64,000 nucleotides of DNA from Firmicutes bacterium TM09-10 (lineage in GTDB: Bacteria; Bacillota; Clostridia; Lachnospirales; Lachnospiraceae). Below are positions 60,286-64,000 of the stretch, one piece after another. The first letter of the stretch is position 1; each line of letters begins with the position of its first letter. The notes beneath the pieces are model-generated. The model was not told the DNA's origin and made no database searches. It saw only the letters and a program-made list of their open reading frames with translations. The stretch lies in the NCBI GenBank assembly GCA_003481005.1, contig QUKC01000009.1, positions 62,001 through 126,000 of the forward strand, read 5' to 3'. Both the position numbers and the translations under genes were made by a program.

Positions 60286-61017
60286 TCAAAGAAAGGAATC
60301 CGCAGCAATTTCATCCTCTGCCAGCATACGGTATCCGACGCCAAGCTCATTGATGATATAGCGCTTTTCGCCGGGCGTCACGCCCATTTTCTTGCGGATG
60401 TTCTTCATGTTGACTTGCAGCTTCTTGACGCTGCCGTAGTCAGAATACCCCCAGACAGTATGGATGATCGCAGTATACGTCAGCACCTTTCCAGCGTGAA
60501 TGGAGAGGAACGCCATGATGTTGTATTCCGTCTGGGTCAGGTCGATCTCTTCTTTACCTACAAAAACCTGTCGTGTATCGTAATCTATCAGCAAGTCCTG
60601 AAAGCGGAATTTCCCGCCGGGAGTACTTTCATTCTCTTCGCTGTGTCGATGGCTGCGGAGAACGGCCCGGATCCGAGCCAACAATTCCTCCGTGCCAAAG
60701 GGCTTGGTGATATAATCATTTGCCCCAAGATCCAGCGCCTCCACTTTGTCCCTTTCGCTGGAACGGGCGGAGAGCACAATGATGGGCACAGTGCCCGTCT
60801 TTCGCACCTCTTGAATCAAACTCATGCCATCCCGATCCGGCAGGCCGAGATCCAGAATGATGAGGTCCGGATGATGGGAAGCGTACATCATCATGCCGAG
60901 CGCACAGGTCTCCGCGCAGAGAACCTGATAGTCGCTGGTTTCCAGATTTGCTTTAATGAAGCTTCGGATGTTGGCTTCATCCTCTACGATCAGGATCTTA
61001 AATTTGTTATTGCCCAT
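60286..61017 (-). CDS. OmpR-family response regulator (KdpE-like)
   Basis: A 243-residue regulator with receiver and winged-helix DNA-binding domains. The receiver has ILIVEDEANIRSFIKANLE, the phosphate-accepting Asp in LIILDLGLPDRDGM (about 54) and the Lys in DYITKPFGTEELLARIRAVL; the output domain has LTQTEYNIMAFLSIHAGKVL and VKKLQVNMKNIRKKMG, with YIINELGVGYRM near the end. The last seven residues extend beyond the usual ending, at the junction to the truncated gene. ATG 61017 lies upstream of the kinase stop, an 11-base overlap. The order kinase-regulator and overlap fit KdpDE, but kdpFABC is absent. Confidence 0.9.
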   Translation of the reverse strand: MGNNKFKILIVEDEANIRSFIKANLETSDYQVLCAETCALGMMMYASHHPDLIILDLGLPDRDGMSLIQEVRKTGTVPIIVLSARSSERDKVEALDLGANDYITKPFGTEELLARIRAVLRSHRHSEENESTPGGKFRFQDLLIDYDTRQVFVGKEEIDLTQTEYNIMAFLSIHAGKVLTYTAIIHTVWGYSDYGSVKKLQVNMKNIRKKMGVTPGEKRYIINELGVGYRMLAEDEIAADSFL

Positions 61018-62068
61018 CGTCCTCACCCTCTCTTTCCAGAGCAAAGCTAAATACCGCACCGCCGCCATTTTTGTTTTTTGCGGTAATGTCACTGCCGTGT
61101 GCCTTGACGATGGCGGCGCACACAGACAGTCCGATCCCCATATTGCTGCGTGTCCCGTCCACCGGCGCAGCGATTTTTTCGTAGCTCCCGGTAAAAATCT
61201 TTTGAAGTGCATCCTCCGGGATGCCGCAGCCGTTGTCAGCAACCTCAAATACCGCCTTGTCTCCTGCGAGAGAAACGGAAAGCATCAGTTTTGTCATGCC
61301 TTTTGCGTGGAATACAGCGTTTTCCAGAAGATTCAGCAGCACCTGTTCAATAAGGAGAGAATCCATGGGAATGTCCACAAACTCGTCCGGTATCTGTGTG
61401 ATGACCTTCTGACTCGGATGCTTTTTAGAAAACTTCATCAAAACGGAGTCGATCAGCTCATCAAGAACGGTGGGAGTTTTCACGACCTCCACTTTCGCGC
61501 CGTCGATCCTTGTGACAGACAGGAGATTCTCAACCATGCGGATGAGCCATTCGCTGTCTTCCTGAATTTCTCCCAGCAACTTGAGCTGCTGTTCCTTCGG
61601 CAGCGCATCATACTTAGAAATCAGTGTGGAGGATGACCCGTATATGGAGGTAAGGGGCGTGCGCAGGTCATGGGAGATCGCCCGCAGCAGATTGCCCCGC
61701 ATTCTCTCTTTTTCATTTTCTGAGCGCAGTTTCTCCTGATCGCGGATACGAATGTTAAGCGTGCTGATGGAAATGGCGACGACCAGCATGATGACAGCGG
61801 ATAAGATGCTTTCTTCTACAAAAAAGTCAAAAGCGTAGTATGGATAGGTGAAAGCAAAATTCACCGCAAACACGCTGACGATGGCCGAAATGATGCCATA
61901 GCAATACCCGTGGGTGTTCAGCGAGATTAAAAACACGCTGAACACAAAAATCATGGGTACCAGTGTCTGCGTGGTAAAGAGCTTCTGAATAAGCAAATTG
62001 ACAGCAAAGGCGCTGCAAAAAATTAGGATTGAAAATAGAATATCCTTTTGTCGTTGACGGTTCTTCAT
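61007..62068 (-). CDS. KdpD-like sensor histidine kinase lacking the N-terminal KdpD/Usp domains
   Basis: A 353-residue membrane kinase. A DUF4118-type transmembrane domain of four helices (about 10-100, with FSILIFCSAFAVNLLIQKLF and FVFSVFLISLNTHGYCYGII) is followed by the dimerisation domain with the His in NLLRAISHDLRTPLTSIYGS (about 144), and by the ATPase domain with VLLNLLENAVFHAKG, VADNGCGIPEDAL and MGIGLSVCAAIVKAHG. Full KdpD proteins are about 900 residues with two extra N-terminal domains; this one begins at the membrane domain. AGGAG on the reverse strand is six to seven bases before ATG 62068; the longer frame from 62407 overlaps the divergent leader. Pairs with the regulator next to it. 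Confidence 0.88.
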   Translation of the reverse strand: MKNRQRQKDILFSILIFCSAFAVNLLIQKLFTTQTLVPMIFVFSVFLISLNTHGYCYGIISAIVSVFAVNFAFTYPYYAFDFFVEESILSAVIMLVVAISISTLNIRIRDQEKLRSENEKERMRGNLLRAISHDLRTPLTSIYGSSSTLISKYDALPKEQQLKLLGEIQEDSEWLIRMVENLLSVTRIDGAKVEVVKTPTVLDELIDSVLMKFSKKHPSQKVITQIPDEFVDIPMDSLLIEQVLLNLLENAVFHAKGMTKLMLSVSLAGDKAVFEVADNGCGIPEDALQKIFTGSYEKIAAPVDGTRSNMGIGLSVCAAIVKAHGSDITAKNKNGGGAVFSFALEREGEDDGQ

Positions 62069-62191
62069 CCTGTTTCTCCTGAACGATACTGCGGCATTAT
62101 TATACCGCATAAGCGGAAGCGCTTCAAGATTTCTCGCAGGAGGATATTGTACCGCATCTGTTTCTTTACTGAATCTACACCACGAAAATGC

Positions 62192-62197
62192 TATGAT
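62192..62197 (+). promoter_or_regulatory. -10 box of the CNNM transporter leader transcript
   Basis: TATGAT preceded by TGC, an extended -10. A weak -35 (CTGAAT, 62169-62174) is 17 bases upstream. The 160-base gap 62069-62229 should also contain the reverse promoter of the sensor/regulator pair, which I could not define. Confidence 0.55.
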
Positions 62198-62229
62198 GGA
62201 AACACTAAATAAAAAGGAGGAAGAAATCC

Positions 62230-62325
62230 GTGGAAAACGACAGTAGCGACGATAACGGCAGCCGCTCTTATATGGTCTGTTCGTATGTGACATATCTACG
62301 CCCTTTGCTGCGATATCGGGTATAG
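62230..62325 (+). CDS. 31-codon leader peptide ahead of the CNNM transporter gene
   Basis: A short ORF starting at GTG with a strong ribosome site (AAAAAGGAGG at 62211-62220, 9-base spacing). The peptide has an acidic start, MENDSSDDNGS (first residue from GTG), then a middle part with MVCS, and ends YVTYLRPLLRYRV, rich in Arg, Leu and Tyr. Its stop codon lies inside the right arm of an intrinsic terminator (next entry). This is the architecture of a transcription-attenuation leader. I cannot match it to a known leader; the acidic N-terminus followed by an Arg-rich end resembles MgtL in outline only. Confidence 0.7.
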   Translation: MENDSSDDNGSRSYMVCSYVTYLRPLLRYRV

Positions 62326-62338
62326 ACGTGTCTTTTTT
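62289..62338 (+). terminator. Attenuator terminator overlapping the leader-peptide stop
   Basis: GACATATCTACGCCC (62289-62303) pairs with GGGTATAGACGTGTC (62318-62332) in an imperfect 15-base stem and is followed by six Ts. It starts inside the leader ORF and ends seven bases after it, 41 bases before the CNNM start codon. A ribosome on the last leader codons would block the stem. Confidence 0.8.
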
Positions 62339-62379
62339 GTATGAAATAATCGTAGGAACAGAACATAAAGGAGTTTGAA

Positions 62380-63630
62380 ATGAATTATTTTGGAAGTATT
62401 TTCGCAATGGTGGTCTGCATTGCCATGTCCGCCTATTTCAGCGCCACAGAAACGGCGTTCTCGTCCCTGAATAAGACCCGCCTCAAGGTGTTGGCGGACA
62501 ATGGAAACAAGCGGGCAGCGCTGGCGCTCAAGCTGTCTGAAAACTATGACAAGCTGATCTCCACCATCCTGATCGGCAACAATATCGTGAATATCATGGT
62601 GGCATCCATCGGCACACTTTTGTTCGTAGGGCTTTACGGCGATATTGGCGCGACAATTTCTACGGTCGTCGTAACGATTGTTGTTTTGATTTTTGGTGAG
62701 ATCACCCCTAAAAGTGTTGCAAAGGATACCCCGGAACGTTTCGCTTTGTTCAGTGCTCCGTTTATCCGCCTTTGGATTTTGATTCTGACGCCGCTGAATT
62801 TCCTCTTTTCCCAGTGGAAGAAGCTGGTTTCCTGCTTCTTCAAGACGGATGACGATGCAAAAATGTCCCACGAGGAACTGCTCCTTTTTATGGAGGACGT
62901 GGAGCAGGACGGCGGAATTGACGAAAACGAAGGCGAGCTGCTGCGCAATGCCCTTGAATTCCGTGACCTGACGGCGGCAGAAATTTTGACCCATCGAATT
63001 GACCTGGAAGCCGTGGACATCGACAAGAGTCATGAGGAAATTTCCAGAGCCTTTACCCAGTCCCGCTTTTCCCGTCTGCTGGTCTACCGGGATACCATTG
63101 ATCAGATCGTCGGCGTTCTTCATCAGAAGGATTTCTATATCAACGGCAAGATGACGGATCAGCCCATTGCGGAGATCATGACGAAACCGTTGTTTGTCTA
63201 TCAGTACACAAAAATCCGGGATATTTTGAAAATGCTCCAGCATCAGAAGTCCCATATCGCCGTGGTCGTAGATGATTTCGGCGGAACGCTTGGTATTGTT
63301 ACGATGGAGGATATTCTGGAAGAACTGGTTGGTGAAATTTGGGACGAACACGACGAGGTGGAAGAAGATTTTGAAAAGCTGGACGAGAATACCTATCGCG
63401 TGGACTGCTCCGTCAGCCTGGAGGATTTTACGGAATTCTTTGACATCAAGCTGGAATCGGACAGTGTTTCTGTCGGCGGCTGGGTCATGGAGCAGCTGAA
63501 TAGAGTCCCCACCAAGGGCGATTCCTTTGTTGTGCAGAATTTGGAGATCACGGTCTCCGAACTGAGTGCGTACAGGGTATCCTTCCTTACAGTCAGGCAA
63601 TGCGACCTGTGTTTGGACTGCGAACAATAA
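62380..63630 (+). CDS. CNNM/CBS-domain (CorC/HlyC-type) transporter
   Basis: A 416-residue membrane protein often annotated as hemolysin. The CNNM domain has AMSAYFSATETAFSSLNKTR and STILIGNNIVNIMVASIGTL, plus VLIFGEITPKSVAKDTPERF; a pair of CBS domains follows (ILTHRIDLEAVDIDKSHEEI, RFSRLLVYRDTIDQIVGVLH and VVVDDFGGTLGIVTMEDILE), and a CorC/HlyC C-terminal domain ends it. Bacterial CNNM proteins are linked to Mg2+ (or Co2+) efflux, and their CBS pairs bind ATP-Mg2+. AAAGGAG precedes the ATG. The C-terminal 15 residues (VRQCDLCLDCEQ) are Cys-rich, which is unusual. Controlled by the upstream leader. The AI-2E gene follows. Confidence 0.92.
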   Translation: MNYFGSIFAMVVCIAMSAYFSATETAFSSLNKTRLKVLADNGNKRAALALKLSENYDKLISTILIGNNIVNIMVASIGTLLFVGLYGDIGATISTVVVTIVVLIFGEITPKSVAKDTPERFALFSAPFIRLWILILTPLNFLFSQWKKLVSCFFKTDDDAKMSHEELLLFMEDVEQDGGIDENEGELLRNALEFRDLTAAEILTHRIDLEAVDIDKSHEEISRAFTQSRFSRLLVYRDTIDQIVGVLHQKDFYINGKMTDQPIAEIMTKPLFVYQYTKIRDILKMLQHQKSHIAVVVDDFGGTLGIVTMEDILEELVGEIWDEHDEVEEDFEKLDENTYRVDCSVSLEDFTEFFDIKLESDSVSVGGWVMEQLNRVPTKGDSFVVQNLEITVSELSAYRVSFLTVRQCDLCLDCEQ

Positions 63631-63651
63631 ACTGTCATGGAAAGGAAAAAC

Positions 63652-64000
63652 ATGGAGAAAAAAACGAAAAACACAGTCGGTAACAGAAACGGGAATCCTA
63701 CACCGCAGGGAAGTAACTGGCCGGACGAGACGATCATTCGTTATATCACCCGTGCGCTGGTGTTGCTGATTGTATTTGCATGGGCGCTGGTAAACCTTGA
63801 TGCTGTTTTGCGTTTTTTCGGCAAGGTGCTTGCGCTGTTTACTCCGTTTCTGATCGGCGGAGCAATTGCATTTTTGATCAACGTAATCCTTCGACCGTTG
63901 GAATGCTGCTGGAACAAAGCTTGCCGCAAGGTTCCTGCAAAGCTGACCCGCCCTGTGTGCCTGACAATAAGCACCGTGCTCGTTCTTGGAATTTTGTTTG
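63652..64000 (+). CDS. AI-2E family transporter, N-terminal part (partial at window end)
   Basis: The first 116 codons of a membrane protein that runs off the window. After a hydrophilic N-terminus (about 1-26) come helices beginning YITRALVLLIVFAWALVNLD, then VLRFFGKVLALFTPFLIGGA with IAFLINVILRPLE, which is typical of the AI-2E (PF01594) family, followed by a further helix. Family members include AI-2 exporters and sodium/proton antiporters; the role here is not predictable. GGAAAGGA precedes the ATG 5 bases away. It follows the CNNM gene by 21 bases, so the two likely form an operon. Confidence 0.85.
   Translation, partial: MEKKTKNTVGNRNGNPTPQGSNWPDETIIRYITRALVLLIVFAWALVNLDAVLRFFGKVLALFTPFLIGGAIAFLINVILRPLECCWNKACRKVPAKLTRPVCLTISTVLVLGILF

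Noticed and set aside
60220-61050. Forward ORF of 276 codons opposite the response regulator
   Set aside because: Shadow; the reverse reading is an OmpR-family regulator with all its motifs.
62296-63627. Reverse-strand ORF of 443 codons opposite the CNNM gene
   Set aside because: Antisense shadow; the forward reading has clear CNNM and CBS motifs and a ribosome site.

Overview
The window looks like chromosomal DNA of a spore-forming, Gram-positive anaerobe of the Clostridia, most likely a Lachnospiraceae relative. The pointers are a class III fructose-1,6-bisphosphatase, a PolC-type replicative polymerase, spoVAD, a tryptophan T-box leader, the rimP-nusA-ylxR-ylxQ-infB-rbfA-nrnA-truB-ribF order, strong AGGAGG ribosome binding sites and sigma-A-like promoters with 17-base spacers. 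The family call is an inference from gene content. No rRNA, insertion sequence, prophage or CRISPR array was seen.

Layout. 1-6.1 kb: the 3' end of argD, an orphan sugar-type solute-binding protein, a YdcZ-type transporter, and a two-gene L-fucose salvage operon (bifunctional fkp plus fucU). 6.1-18.1 kb: housekeeping genes (class A PBP, YigZ, exonuclease III, TypA/BipA, an SSB-like protein, a CobA/CobO-like ATPase, dapA, dapB, fbp). 18.1-18.6 kb: a non-coding stretch with a long imperfect palindrome. 18.6-22.9 kb: a HIS6-type hisA, then a tryptophan-specifier T-box in front of a three-gene ABC transporter of the TrpXYZ type. 23.2-25.2 kb: a PP2C phosphatase overlapping a membrane Ser/Thr kinase that appears to start at CTG. 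25.4-33.9 kb: ispG, a polC with an unusually long low-complexity linker, and two U32-like genes, the second with an in-frame TGA. 34.0-34.2 kb: two identical tRNA-Glu(CTC) genes. 34.4-43.2 kb: the translation/transcription super-operon rimP to ribF. 43.3-47.2 kb: an NlpC/P60 hydrolase, rpsO and pnp. 47.4-54.8 kb: spoVAD (reverse), a MATE pump, hflX, ridA, aroK, an EamA transporter and a beta-lactamase-fold hydrolase. 55.0-59.3 kb: a cell-surface operon (polyprenyl-phosphate sugar transferase, a sortase-B-like lipoprotein lacking the catalytic Cys, an LCP protein, a small secreted protein). 59.5-60.3 kb: the 3' remnant of a secreted CxxC-repeat protein gene, cut off where a different block begins. 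60.3-64 kb: that block, with a KdpD/KdpE-like two-component pair divergent from a CNNM/CBS (CorC-type) transporter gene, then the start of an AI-2E family transporter.

The most interesting unexplained structures are: (1) a 31-codon leader ORF with an acidic N-terminal stretch whose stop codon lies inside a perfectly placed intrinsic terminator just ahead of the CNNM gene, which suggests attenuation, possibly Mg2+-responsive; (2) the Cys-to-Gly sortase-like lipoprotein in the LCP/sugar-transferase operon; (3) the U32-like pair with a single in-frame TGA; (4) the CTG-started kinase; (5) the PolC linker; (6) several palindromic or tandem hairpin elements between genes. All functional statements rest on motif recognition by eye; no database search was possible.
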